From assembly GCA_946534715.1 (NCBI GenBank), contig CAMNCW010000025.1, forward strand, positions 1 to 47,685: DNA of 47,685 nucleotides. The letters are read 5' to 3'. This stretch comes from an uncultured Bacteroidales bacterium (GTDB lineage: Bacteria; Bacteroidota; Bacteroidia; Bacteroidales; Paludibacteraceae). Positions 31,494-38,747 of this stretch are shown piece after piece (position 1 is the stretch's first letter; every line of letters begins with the position of its first letter). The translations under genes and the position numbers were made by a program. The notes below the pieces were generated by a model that did not search any database, was not told the DNA's origin, and saw only the letters and a list, made by a program, of their open reading frames with translations.

Positions 31494-32192
31494 CTACCAT
31501 TCTTTTTCTACGCGACGTTTTTTACCCTGCTGCCGCTGCAACTTCTCTTGTGTATCTTGTTCGTCCTGTTCCAAAGCCTGCAAGATCTGCTCAGCGGTCT
31601 CTTTGTCCATTTGGTCTTCGTTCTGCTCTTGCTGCTGTTCTTGCTGATCTTGGTTTTGTTGTTCCTGCTGTTGCTGCTGTTGCTGCTGTTGTTGCTGATC
31701 TTTCTTCTGATCTTGATTTTGCTGTTGTTGCTGCTGTTGTTGCTGTTGCTGTTGCTGTTGCAACATCTCCATCGCTTTGACCAGATTGTATCGCGTATCA
31801 TTGTCGCTCGGATTAGCCCGCAGCGATTCCTGATAAGCCGCTACGGCTTGGTCGTACTGCTGTTGGGCAAAGGCGCAGTTACCGATGTTGTGCATTGACT
31901 TCGAGTAGCGCTCTTTGTCCTTTTTCTTGTCCAACATTTTTGCCGCTGTCTCAAACTCAGCCTGTGCGTCGGCGTACTTGTCCTGTTTGAAGAGCGCATC
32001 GCCGAGGTTGTAATGTGCCTCGTAACCGTCTTTGTTCTTCTCCAAACCACGACGGTAGTCCACTTCCGCCTCTACGTAATTCTGTTTTCTGTACTCGCGG
32101 TTTCCGCTACGTACATCGCCCGCTTCCTTCTGCGCGAAAGCTGTCGAACTAAACAACAACAATACTAATATACTTTTAACTTTCCACTTCAT
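31494..32192 (-). CDS. batC: BatC: TPR protein with a poly-glutamine tract
   Basis: A 232-residue periplasmic protein with a signal peptide (SILVLLLFSSTAFAQ). TPR repeats span about 27-140 (AHYNLGDALFKQDKYADAQAEFETAAK and HNIGNCAFAQQQYDQAVAAYQESLRANP). From about 145 to 192 it is mostly Gln: a pure Q run of 14, then NQDQKKDQ, a second Q run of about 11 and mixed Gln/Glu/Asp. The Gln codons are mixed CAA and CAG. The C-terminus (LQRQQGKKRRVEKEW) is short and basic. Bacteroidetes BatC proteins are often Gln-rich here, but this tract is at the long end in my experience. It sits between batB and batD. Confidence 0.9.
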   Translation of the reverse strand: MKWKVKSILVLLLFSSTAFAQKEAGDVRSGNREYRKQNYVEAEVDYRRGLEKNKDGYEAHYNLGDALFKQDKYADAQAEFETAAKMLDKKKDKERYSKSMHNIGNCAFAQQQYDQAVAAYQESLRANPSDNDTRYNLVKAMEMLQQQQQQQQQQQQQQNQDQKKDQQQQQQQQQQQEQQNQDQQEQQQEQNEDQMDKETAEQILQALEQDEQDTQEKLQRQQGKKRRVEKEW

Positions 32193-32213
32193 AACTCTCT
32201 CATCTATAAACTT

Positions 32214-33248
32214 TCAACTCTCAACTTTTTCCCCGAATATATCTAACTTGGTTAACGATTTGTTCTTCCTGTTGAAAATGAAGAAATCAATGACAAGCAA
32301 CAACAACGCCATGAGCGCAAAGCTCTGGAATTGCTCATTGTAGTCGGTATAAACCTGTGTCTCGATCTCCTGTGTGCCAAGTTTGTCCAACTCTTTCTGG
32401 ATCGCTTTCGTGGCGGTGTTGCTGTTGTCGCAACGCACATATATACCCCCTCCGGCTTGTGCTATCTCGCGGCACATCTCTTCGTTCAGTTTGCTTACCA
32501 CCACATTGCCGTTTCTGTCCTTGCGGTAGTTGTTTGTGCCCGGCAGAGGAATAGGACTTCCTTCCGGCTTACCGATACCCACCACCAACACGCGGATACC
32601 CATTTCCTTGGCTTTTTGGGCTACAGCTACGGCGTCGTCCTCATGGTTTTCACCATCGGTGATAAGGATGATCGCACGGCTTGCATCGCTCTGTTCCCCA
32701 AAACAACGGATACTCGTGCTTAACGCCTGACCGATCGCCGTTCCTTGCGTCTTGATCAGATCCGGCTTGATCGTGTTAAGGAACATCTTCGCCGAAACGT
32801 AGTCGCAGGTAATAGGCAACTGAATGAACGCATCGCCGGCAAAAACAACTAAACCCACTTTGTCGTTCACCATGTTGTCCATCAGCTTGCTCAACATCTG
32901 TTTGGCGCGCTCCAAACGGTTCGGCGCTACGTCTTCCGCGAGCATTGAGTTGGAAATATCTAACGCCACGATGGCTTCTATACCTTGCCTCTTCTCGGTC
33001 CGTTCGCTCTGTCCGAATTGCGGACGTGCCGCCGAGATGATCAGCAGCGTCAAGGCCACCAACACAATACTGAACTTAACAACCGGTCGCACACGGCTTG
33101 CGTTCGGCATCAACTGTTCCATCAACGCTGCGTCACCGAACTCCTCCAACTGACGTCTCTTATGGCGCGTATAGGCCCAAAATGCGAAAGCAAATGCCGG
33201 TACACTCGCCAAAAGCCACAATACTTCTATATTTGCAAATCTAAACAT
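32214..33248 (-). CDS. batB: BatB: VWA-domain inner membrane protein
   Basis: A 344-residue protein with an N-terminal membrane hairpin (MFRFANIEVLWLLASVPAFAFAFWAY and SIVLVALTLLIISAARPQFG), a VWA domain (about 92-270) and a C-terminal membrane segment (SFALMALLLLVIDFFIF). The metal-ion site reads ALDISNSMLAED (D97, S99, S101), with ILITDGENHEDD later. The frame is open upstream to 33383, but that stretch is the translation of a palindromic repeat (PTREGITPPQPSTQGREKGE), so I start at the ATG at 33248. BatA and BatB are paralogous VWA proteins acting together in the envelope. Confidence 0.93.
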   Translation of the reverse strand: MFRFANIEVLWLLASVPAFAFAFWAYTRHKRRQLEEFGDAALMEQLMPNASRVRPVVKFSIVLVALTLLIISAARPQFGQSERTEKRQGIEAIVALDISNSMLAEDVAPNRLERAKQMLSKLMDNMVNDKVGLVVFAGDAFIQLPITCDYVSAKMFLNTIKPDLIKTQGTAIGQALSTSIRCFGEQSDASRAIILITDGENHEDDAVAVAQKAKEMGIRVLVVGIGKPEGSPIPLPGTNNYRKDRNGNVVVSKLNEEMCREIAQAGGGIYVRCDNSNTATKAIQKELDKLGTQEIETQVYTDYNEQFQSFALMALLLLVIDFFIFNRKNKSLTKLDIFGEKVES

Positions 33249-33282
33249 TGTCTTTTGTTTTAAATGACCCGTTCTCTCTCCC

Positions 33283-33397
33283 TTCTCCCTCCCTTGTGTG
33301 GAGGGCTGGGGTGGGGTTATTCCCTCCCTTGTGGGGTGAAGAGCTCTGCTCGATCGAGCGTCCTGTGGACGGTCGTAGAACAAATTCGGGTGGGGTT
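33283..33397. repeat. palindromic G/C-rich repeat units between batA and batB
   Basis: The gap contains CTCCCTCCCTTGTGTGGAGG, then GCTGGGGTGGGGTTATTCCC, a second TCCCTCCCTTGTGGGG, and at the end CGGGTGGGGTT. These match the tandem units at 37884-37956, here in split or degraded form. A GAGCTCTGCTCGATCGAGC palindromic stretch (about 33341-33359) lies in the middle. No gene is seen in 33249-33398. Confidence 0.8.
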
Positions 33398-33398
33398 C

Positions 33399-34385
33399 TC
33401 AATTACTTATCGTGCGTAGCACAAAGTACCGTAAAATCACTTCTAACAGCAAGCAAATCACAGCCGCAATGAGAAACGGCACAAAGTTCTCCGTATGTTT
33501 GGCATACTCCCGCACACGCAGTTTGGTCTTCTCCAACTGGTCTATCTGCTCATAAATTCGTTTCAAACTGCCGTTATCGGTAGCGCGGAAATACTGACCG
33601 CCGGTGATATTGGCGATGTTCCGCAGCGTTCCTTCGTCAAACTCCGAATCCATCGTCACGTACTGACGACCCATAGGCGTATTCACCGGCACGCGGGTCT
33701 GACCGTAACTGCCGACGCCCACCGTATAAACACGTATTCCATATGTCTTGGCAATCTCCGCGGCTGTCTGCGGGTCTATGTCTCCGCGGTTATTGCTACC
33801 ATCGGTCAATAGAATAACCACTTTCGATTTCGTTTGGCTGTCTTTCATTCGGTTGACAGCGTTCGCAAGACCTAAACCGATGGCCGTTCCGTCTTCGATC
33901 ATGCCGTACTCAACGGATTTGAACAAGTTCACCAACACCGCGTGATCGGTCGTCAGCGGACACTGTGTGAAACTCTCTCCTGCGAAAACAACCAAACCGA
34001 TCTGGTCGTTCGGTCGTGCAATCACGAAATCCGATGCCACTTGTTTGGCGGCCTCCAAACGGTTCGGCTTCAAGTCCTCCGCCAACATCGTGCCTGAAAT
34101 ATCAAGCGCCATCATAATGTCAATTCCTTCGGTGCTTTCGCTCGACCAGCGGTTCGTCAACTGAGGTCGTGCCAATGCCAAACTCAGCAGCGTCACTACT
34201 GCCACACGAAGCAAAAACGGCACATGCAGCATCCATATACGCCAACTCTTGGGCTGTGCTGCTAACACGCTCGTGTCGGATATCTGCACGCTCGCATCGC
34301 TCTTCCGTAACTCATACGCATACCATGCGATGATCGGTATCAGCAGCAGTAACAAAAATAAATATCCCGGATTAGCAAAACTCAT
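33399..34385 (-). CDS. batA: BatA: VWA-domain inner membrane protein
   Basis: A 328-residue protein with two N-terminal membrane segments (YLFLLLLLIPIIAWYAYEL and VPFLLRVAVVTLLSLALARPQL), a VWA domain (about 88-270) with metal-ion site ALDISGTMLAED (D95, S97, T99) and VILLTDGSNNRGDIDP, and a C-terminal membrane segment (FVPFLIAAVICLLLEVIL). Paralogous to BatB. The operon order moxR, DUF58, membrane protein, batA, batB, batC, batD, batE is the standard Bacteroidetes order. Confidence 0.93.
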   Translation of the reverse strand: MSFANPGYLFLLLLLIPIIAWYAYELRKSDASVQISDTSVLAAQPKSWRIWMLHVPFLLRVAVVTLLSLALARPQLTNRWSSESTEGIDIMMALDISGTMLAEDLKPNRLEAAKQVASDFVIARPNDQIGLVVFAGESFTQCPLTTDHAVLVNLFKSVEYGMIEDGTAIGLGLANAVNRMKDSQTKSKVVILLTDGSNNRGDIDPQTAAEIAKTYGIRVYTVGVGSYGQTRVPVNTPMGRQYVTMDSEFDEGTLRNIANITGGQYFRATDNGSLKRIYEQIDQLEKTKLRVREYAKHTENFVPFLIAAVICLLLEVILRYFVLRTISN

Positions 34386-34402
34386 AAACTTTCAACTTTA
34401 AA

Positions 34403-35476
34403 CTAGACGACTTCTTTCAACTCTCCACTTTCAACTTTCAACTTTGTGCTTTCCACAAACTCATACGCCGTGTTCAGCGCCTGCTCGTTCTCGTCCGGTG
34501 TCGTGTGCCATTTGGCGAACTTGACGAGGTCTGCCAATTGCAGCATCTTCTTCAATTTCTCATAGAGCTCTTTGCCCTCTTCCGCCGGTAATTGTGAATT
34601 GTGCATTGTGAATTGTGAATTGACTTTGCCCTCTTCCACCGGTAATTGTGAATTGTGCATTGTGAATTGTGAATTGGCTTTGCCCTCTTCCACCGGTAAT
34701 TGTGAATTGTGCATTGTGAATTGTGAATTGACGAGAATTGGTTTCAATTCTCGTAACGTTTCATCGCTCGTCTTCTCGCTACTCTGCACGTCAAAACGCC
34801 TTCCTATATACTCGCGCACAACATCCGTCAGCTCGGTCTGATACTCTTTGACCTTGCCGTCCTTCCATATCTTTTGCGCCTTGATCTCGTCTAATTTCTC
34901 TAACGCCACTTCGTCCGCAGGCCGCAATAACTCCGGCTCGATCACCTCTTCCTCCGGCTTGCGGTTCTTTTCGTACCAACGCCATAAGTAATAGACTCCG
35001 ACGCCTAAACCGCCAAGACCCAATGCCAACAAGATCCACCGGATAATTCCCCACCACCAGATAGGAGCTTTCTCAATATCTTTGATATCGGTGATGGCTA
35101 ATGTGGTATCTACTTCGAACGGCTGAATGACATTGAGTGCCATCGACTCGGTCCAAAACGTGTCTTCGCCGCTGGCTATACCTATCGGGGAAATAGAAAA
35201 CAAACTGTCCTTGAAGGACGTCAGAACCAACTCTTGTTGGAGTTGTACACGTCCGTCGGGCAGGGTAGTGGTGTCTATTTTCCCCTGTTCCACGATCTCA
35301 ATGCCGTCTTGTAGCATCTCCCCGAACACAGGCATCTCCACGCGTTCGTTCTGATCGTGTGTCACGCGCAGGTGCATGGCCGTCTGGTCGCCTAACATCA
35401 GCATCGTCGAGTCGATACTCACGCTAACTACTATCGCTAATAATAAATTAAACATTGTGCATTTTTCGCGCATCAT
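34403..35476 (-). CDS. bat-operon membrane protein with an internal 18-residue tandem repeat
   Basis: A 357-residue protein at the position of the membrane protein before BatA in Bacteroidetes bat loci. It has a short signal segment (FNLLLAIVVSVSIDS), a periplasmic beta domain (about 25-135, ending FEVDTTLAITDIKDI), one membrane segment (about 138-165) and a cytoplasmic helical part with the conserved YQTELTDVVREYIGRRFDV and LKKMLQLADLVKFAKWHTTPDENEQALNTAYEFVE. Between these two cytoplasmic blocks residues 250-302 are three copies of NSQFTMHNSQLPVEEGKA, coded by 54-bp repeats. The C-terminal STKLKVESGELKEVV is coded by another simple repeat (CTTTCAACTTT). The start may be at 35476 or at the Met at 35455. 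Confidence 0.8.
   Translation of the reverse strand: MMREKCTMFNLLLAIVVSVSIDSTMLMLGDQTAMHLRVTHDQNERVEMPVFGEMLQDGIEIVEQGKIDTTTLPDGRVQLQQELVLTSFKDSLFSISPIGIASGEDTFWTESMALNVIQPFEVDTTLAITDIKDIEKAPIWWWGIIRWILLALGLGGLGVGVYYLWRWYEKNRKPEEEVIEPELLRPADEVALEKLDEIKAQKIWKDGKVKEYQTELTDVVREYIGRRFDVQSSEKTSDETLRELKPILVNSQFTMHNSQLPVEEGKANSQFTMHNSQLPVEEGKVNSQFTMHNSQLPAEEGKELYEKLKKMLQLADLVKFAKWHTTPDENEQALNTAYEFVESTKLKVESGELKEVV
34571..34729. repeat. 54-bp in-frame tandem repeat in the bat-operon membrane protein gene
   Basis: Three units of 54 bp (the last slightly shorter), each with GTGAATTGTGCATTGTGAAT and CCCTCTTCC(A/G)CCGGTAATT. The units are nearly identical, so the expansion is recent. The GTGCATTGTGAATTG part resembles the intergenic spacer at 18093-18117. 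Confidence 0.9.
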
Positions 35477-35507
35477 TGCGCGAACAATAATTTTTAATTT
35501 TTAATTT

Positions 35508-36407
35508 TTAATTGTGAAAAAGTTGCATCAACTTTTTCACATAATCCTCATCCGTCCTCATGGAAACATGGTTCATGCCGGTCTTCGAGTACATCGTCTC
35601 GAGAGCCGCCTGTTTGTCATTCCATGCCTTGGCATAAGCATCGCGAACGCTCTTCAGACTCGTGTCCGTCCAAACGCGAGCGCCGGTCTCCGGGTCTTTT
35701 ACCTTCAGCAAACCCACATTCGGCATCTCCGCGTCCCTCCGGTCGTATATCTGTATAGCGTTCAGATCATGCTTTCGTGCAGCAATCACTATAGGAGAAA
35801 CTGAGTTCGACCTCTTTCCCTCCCTTGAGGGGAGGGTTAGGGTGGGGTTGCCTATTAAATCGCTTATCAGAAACGCCGTACACCGCCTCTTCTGTGCGTT
35901 CGTCAGGAACTCCAACGCCGCGTTGATATTCGTCCCGTGGTGTTCCGGCTCAAACGACAGCAACTCGCGGATGATATGTAACACGTGGCTTTTTCCCTTC
36001 TTCGGCGGAATAAATTTCTCCACTTGGTCGGAAAAGAAGATCACACCCACCTTGTCGTTGTTTTCGATCGTTGAGAACGCCAGCGTCGCAGCTACTTCGG
36101 CCATCGTGTCGCGTTTCATCTGGCTTTGGGTTCCAAAGTTACGACTTCCGCTCACATCGACGAGCAACATCACCGTCAGCTCGCGTTCCTCTTCATAGAC
36201 CTTGATGTACGGCCGGTTCATCCTTGCCGTCACATTCCAGTCAATCGACCTCACATCGTCACCCGGCTGATATTCGCGCACCTCGCTGAACGCCATACCA
36301 CGACCTTTGAACTGGCTGTGGTATTCGCCTGCGAAGATATTCCGACTCAGCCCGTGGGTCTTGATCTCTATCTTCCGAACTCGTTGTAATAATTCTTCTG
36401 AAGTCAT
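35508..36407 (-). CDS. DUF58/VWA-type protein of the bat operon with a repeat-derived insert
   Basis: A 299-residue cytoplasmic protein of the DUF58 family that accompanies MoxR ATPases. The family block GRGMAFSEVREYQPGDDVRSIDWNVTARMNRPYIKVYEEERE (about 36-76) is complete, and the VWA-like site is LLVDVSGSRNFG (D84, S86, S88). Residues 186-205 (GNPTLTLPSREGKRSNSVSP) interrupt the expected join of FLISDLI with IVIAARKHDLNAIQIYDRRD; the first half is coded by the palindromic repeat at 35816-35853. The reading frame is intact. Homologs have a short turn at this place as far as I know. It is preceded by the second copy of the 98-bp element. Confidence 0.92.
   Translation of the reverse strand: MTSEELLQRVRKIEIKTHGLSRNIFAGEYHSQFKGRGMAFSEVREYQPGDDVRSIDWNVTARMNRPYIKVYEEERELTVMLLVDVSGSRNFGTQSQMKRDTMAEVAATLAFSTIENNDKVGVIFFSDQVEKFIPPKKGKSHVLHIIRELLSFEPEHHGTNINAALEFLTNAQKRRCTAFLISDLIGNPTLTLPSREGKRSNSVSPIVIAARKHDLNAIQIYDRRDAEMPNVGLLKVKDPETGARVWTDTSLKSVRDAYAKAWNDKQAALETMYSKTGMNHVSMRTDEDYVKKLMQLFHN
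35816..35853 (+). repeat. G/C-rich palindromic repeat inside the DUF58 gene
   Basis: TTTCCCTCCCTTGAGGGGAG followed by GGTTAGGGTGGGGTTGCC. It matches 37884-37956 with the TTGAGGGG variant of copy a in the GH32 gene. On the minus strand it encodes GNPTLTLPSREGK. Confidence 0.88.
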
Positions 36408-36435
36408 AAATTATGCCTCATTAGTAATTTCCGTT

Positions 36436-36533
36436 TTTGAATTTTTCGTGAGAGGATTTGGTTTTTCCGGTAAGGGAGTTATGGGGTCCATAATGACCGA
36501 ACCGAAAAGCCGAAGACTCCGCGAAAAAACAAA
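36436..36533. repeat. 98-bp repeated element in the bat operon (copy 2)
   Basis: Aligns with 31391-31489 in the same orientation, here between moxR and the DUF58 gene. The hairpin core is GTTATGG-GGT-CCATAAT. The ends TTTGAATTTTT and GAAAAAACAAA are conserved as well, which defines the edges of the element. Confidence 0.9.
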
Positions 36534-36538
36534 AACTA

Positions 36539-37528
36539 TTAAGGTACCTGTACGGCGTTAAGCACTTCCGTGATGATATCTTCTGTGGTCACATTGTTTG
36601 CCTCTGCCTCGTAAGTCAGACCGATACGGTGTCTCAATACATCATAACATACCGCACGTACATCTTCCGGCGTTACGTATCCTCTCCTATGAATAAACGC
36701 GTACGCACGCGCTGCACGCGCAAGGCTGATACTTGCACGAGGACTACCGCCGAAAGCGATCATCTGTTTCATGTCTTTTAATCCGTACTCTTCCGGCTGA
36801 CGGGTTGCGAACACAATATCCACGATGTATTTCTCGATCTTCTCGTCCAGATAAACCTCCTCCACGATCTTGCGCGCCTTGATAATATCCGCGGTGCTCA
36901 AAATCGGCAGTACGGTCTTCTTCTCGCTGGCGATGTTCTGACGGATGATGGCCTGCTCCTCCTCTTTCTTCGGATAGCCGATCACCACTTTCAGCATGAA
37001 ACGGTCGGTCTGGGCTTCCGGCAGTGGATACGTTCCTTCCTGCTCAATTGGGTTTTGCGTAGCAAGTACCAGGAACGGATCGTCCAATTTGAATGTCTGG
37101 TCACCGATGGTCACTTGTCTCTCCTGCATCGCCTCCAACAACGCACTCTGCACTTTCGCCGGAGCACGGTTGATCTCATCTGCCAACACAAAATTAGCAA
37201 AGATCGGGCCTTTCTTGATCCTGAATGCCTCATCTTTGATGCTGTAGATCTGTGTTCCGAGTACATCTGCCGGCAACAGATCCGGGGTGAACTGAATACG
37301 GCTAAAATCTGCCTTAATCAAATCGCTTAAGGTCTTGATTGCGAGGGTTTTTGCCAAACCCGGCACGCCTTCCAACAATATGTGCCCGTCGCTCAAAAGA
37401 CCAATAAGCAAACTCTCTACCAGATGTTTCTGACCTACAATGACCTGATTCATTCCCAAGGTCAGAGCATCTACAAATGAACTCTCGCGCTCCACGCGCT
37501 CTTGCAATTCTCTAATATCTACTTGCAT
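36539..37528 (-). CDS. MoxR-family AAA+ ATPase
   Basis: A 329-residue cytoplasmic ATPase, first gene of the bat operon. Walker A is GVPGLAKT (54-61), Walker B VLADEIN (114-120), sensor 1 ATQNPIEQEGTYPLPEAQTDRFMLK, and the C-terminal lid has GGSPRASISLARAARAYAF. MoxR ATPases act as chaperones for VWA-domain partners, here the DUF58 protein and BatA/BatB. No standard promoter is recognised directly upstream; the upstream DNA is a 32-bp tandem repeat. Confidence 0.95.
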   Translation of the reverse strand: MQVDIRELQERVERESSFVDALTLGMNQVIVGQKHLVESLLIGLLSDGHILLEGVPGLAKTLAIKTLSDLIKADFSRIQFTPDLLPADVLGTQIYSIKDEAFRIKKGPIFANFVLADEINRAPAKVQSALLEAMQERQVTIGDQTFKLDDPFLVLATQNPIEQEGTYPLPEAQTDRFMLKVVIGYPKKEEEQAIIRQNIASEKKTVLPILSTADIIKARKIVEEVYLDEKIEKYIVDIVFATRQPEEYGLKDMKQMIAFGGSPRASISLARAARAYAFIHRRGYVTPEDVRAVCYDVLRHRIGLTYEAEANNVTTEDIITEVLNAVQVP

Positions 37529-37560
37529 AATATATGGTATATTTAATAATAATCCTCGTT

Positions 37561-37645
37561 GTTTTCTTTCCCATTTATCCTCCTCGCTACGCGTTTTCTT
37601 TCCCTTTTATCCTCCCCGCTACGCGTTTTCTTTCCCTTTTATCTC
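37561..37645. repeat. 32-bp tandem repeat upstream of moxR
   Basis: Two full 32-bp units (37561-37592 and 37593-37624), each starting GTTTTCTTTCCC and ending CGCTACGC, and a partial third unit. The copies differ at two positions. The region 37646-37735 continues as C/T-rich low-complexity sequence (TCTCCGTCTTCGTCTTCGTC). Confidence 0.9.
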
Positions 37646-37739
37646 CTACAAATTTCGTGCCAAACCTCTCTTTTTTGTCTTTTTTCTTTTCTTTCTTTGT
37701 CTCCGTCTTCGTCTTCGTCTCCGTCTTCGTCTCCCGTTC

Positions 37740-37788
37740 GGCATTTCCCCTCTTTTGTATCCGCCAATATTGGCGGATGGGAAATGCC
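37740..37788. repeat. nested palindrome with the ATCCGCCAA-nn-TTGGCGGAT core
   Basis: GGCATTTCCC (37740-37749) and GGGAAATGCC (37779-37788) enclose the 20-bp palindrome at 37759-37778, whose arms are identical to those at 1276-1295. Confidence 0.85.
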
Positions 37789-37883
37789 GCTCCGTATCTC
37801 CCTCTCTTGTGGGTGCTGTCCTCGTTGTTCTGTGCGCGCCACCTCCGTTGGCGCGTCTTTCCTCTCCTCTTCCTGCTTCCTCT

Positions 37884-37956
37884 CTCCCTCCCTTGTGGGG
37901 AGGGTCGGGGTGGGGTTATCCTCCCTCCCTTGTGGGGAGGGTCGGGGTGGGGTTAT
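37884..37956. repeat. two tandem units of the G/C-rich palindromic repeat
   Basis: Two identical 36-bp units (37884-37919 and 37921-37956), CTCCCTCCCTTGTGGGGAGG followed by GTCGGGGTGGGGTTAT. CCCTCCC...GGGGAGGG forms a hairpin. These are the cleanest copies and serve as reference for the copies inside genes. Confidence 0.92.
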
Positions 37957-37970
37957 TTTTTTCAAATTTA

Positions 37971-38003
37971 TTTGCATATGTCAAATATTTTTTGTACCTT
38001 TGC
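37971..38003 (+). promoter_or_regulatory. promoter for the small protein gene at 38261
   Basis: TTTGC at 37971-37975 and TACCTTTGC at 37995-38003. The leader to the start codon is about 250 nt and is mostly short tandem repeats. Confidence 0.8.
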
Positions 38004-38076
38004 ATCGTCAAAAACATCAACATCTCCAGTATTATATACATAGTATATAATACCAACGTGTTGAAACCGAAAAATT

Positions 38077-38218
38077 AGTGCGTGATAAGTGCGTGATAAG
38101 TGCGTCGTAAGTGCGCGGTAAGTGCGAGGTTTTAGTGGTAAGTAGCTGGTTTTTCAGTACTTTTTCACAGCCCCTTCACAGCCCCTTTATAGCCCCTTCA
38201 CCGCCCCTTCACCGCCCC
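38077..38218. repeat. two 11-bp tandem arrays in a leader
   Basis: Five units of AGTGCGTGATA with variants (38077-38131), a short spacer, then five 11-bp units TTCACAGCCCC with variants (38164-38218). Both arrays have the same 11-bp period as the GTTTGAAAGTT array at 19087. No gene is supported between 37529 and 38260. Confidence 0.85.
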
Positions 38219-38260
38219 CGCGCTAACCCGCTTGCAAATCTTTATATATTTTATACTCCT

Positions 38261-38701
38261 ATGGCTAAAATCAAGCACAACAACGATGTCGAAGAAGTGA
38301 TAGGCGCGCATGCAAAAGGCGGCATGGTCGAGCGTCGCAAACACTTCTATGATTATGATGGAAACATCACCCAAGTGGGGCGCCTGGAGGTCTACAAACC
38401 TCGCCCCCGCAACTACAAAGCCAACCCCATCTTCCTCCGCGAAAGGGCAAACATGACCGCTTTTGGAAATGCCTCCCACCTCGCGCAGGAGTTCATCAAT
38501 GCCCTCAAAACCAAAACACCCCTCGAGCCTGAAAAACAAGCTTTCCTCGACTCGATCATGGCGCGTTTCTACAAGCAACTCAAAGGCACGCCCGACCCCA
38601 TAGCACCCAGAGCCAAGGACGGCACTTTTACCATCTATGCCCGTCCCGACAACTTCATCCGTGCCGTCCTCCGCAAAGAACCGCCCTCTTTCAACGAATA
38701 A
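38261..38701 (+). CDS. small conserved protein of unknown function
   Basis: A 146-residue soluble, basic protein (MAKIKHNNDVEEVIGAHAKGG...). The start with MA-IK, an early GG followed by RRKHFYDYDGNITQVGRLEVYKPRP, and a helical second half give a layout loosely like the small proteins at the left end of the window; the similarity is weak and not proven. No signal peptide, membrane segment or catalytic motif. The frame is open upstream to 38111, but that part translates the tandem repeats, so I use the ATG at 38261. It has its own promoter with a long repeat-rich leader. Confidence 0.7.
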   Translation: MAKIKHNNDVEEVIGAHAKGGMVERRKHFYDYDGNITQVGRLEVYKPRPRNYKANPIFLRERANMTAFGNASHLAQEFINALKTKTPLEPEKQAFLDSIMARFYKQLKGTPDPIAPRAKDGTFTIYARPDNFIRAVLRKEPPSFNE

Positions 38702-38747
38702 TCAATATTACCAAATAACTATAATGTTAAACCATTTAATTTCCAAA

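Noticed and set aside
33249..33383. N-terminal extension of BatB
   Set aside because: The added residues translate the palindromic repeat; the conserved BatB N-terminus with its membrane segment starts at 33248.
37561..37645. Possible CRISPR array
   Set aside because: The 32-bp units are directly adjacent without spacers and no cas gene is present. The same holds for the 8-bp and 11-bp arrays.
38111..38260. N-terminal extension of the small protein at 38261
   Set aside because: It translates 11-bp tandem repeats in the leader and has no family feature.
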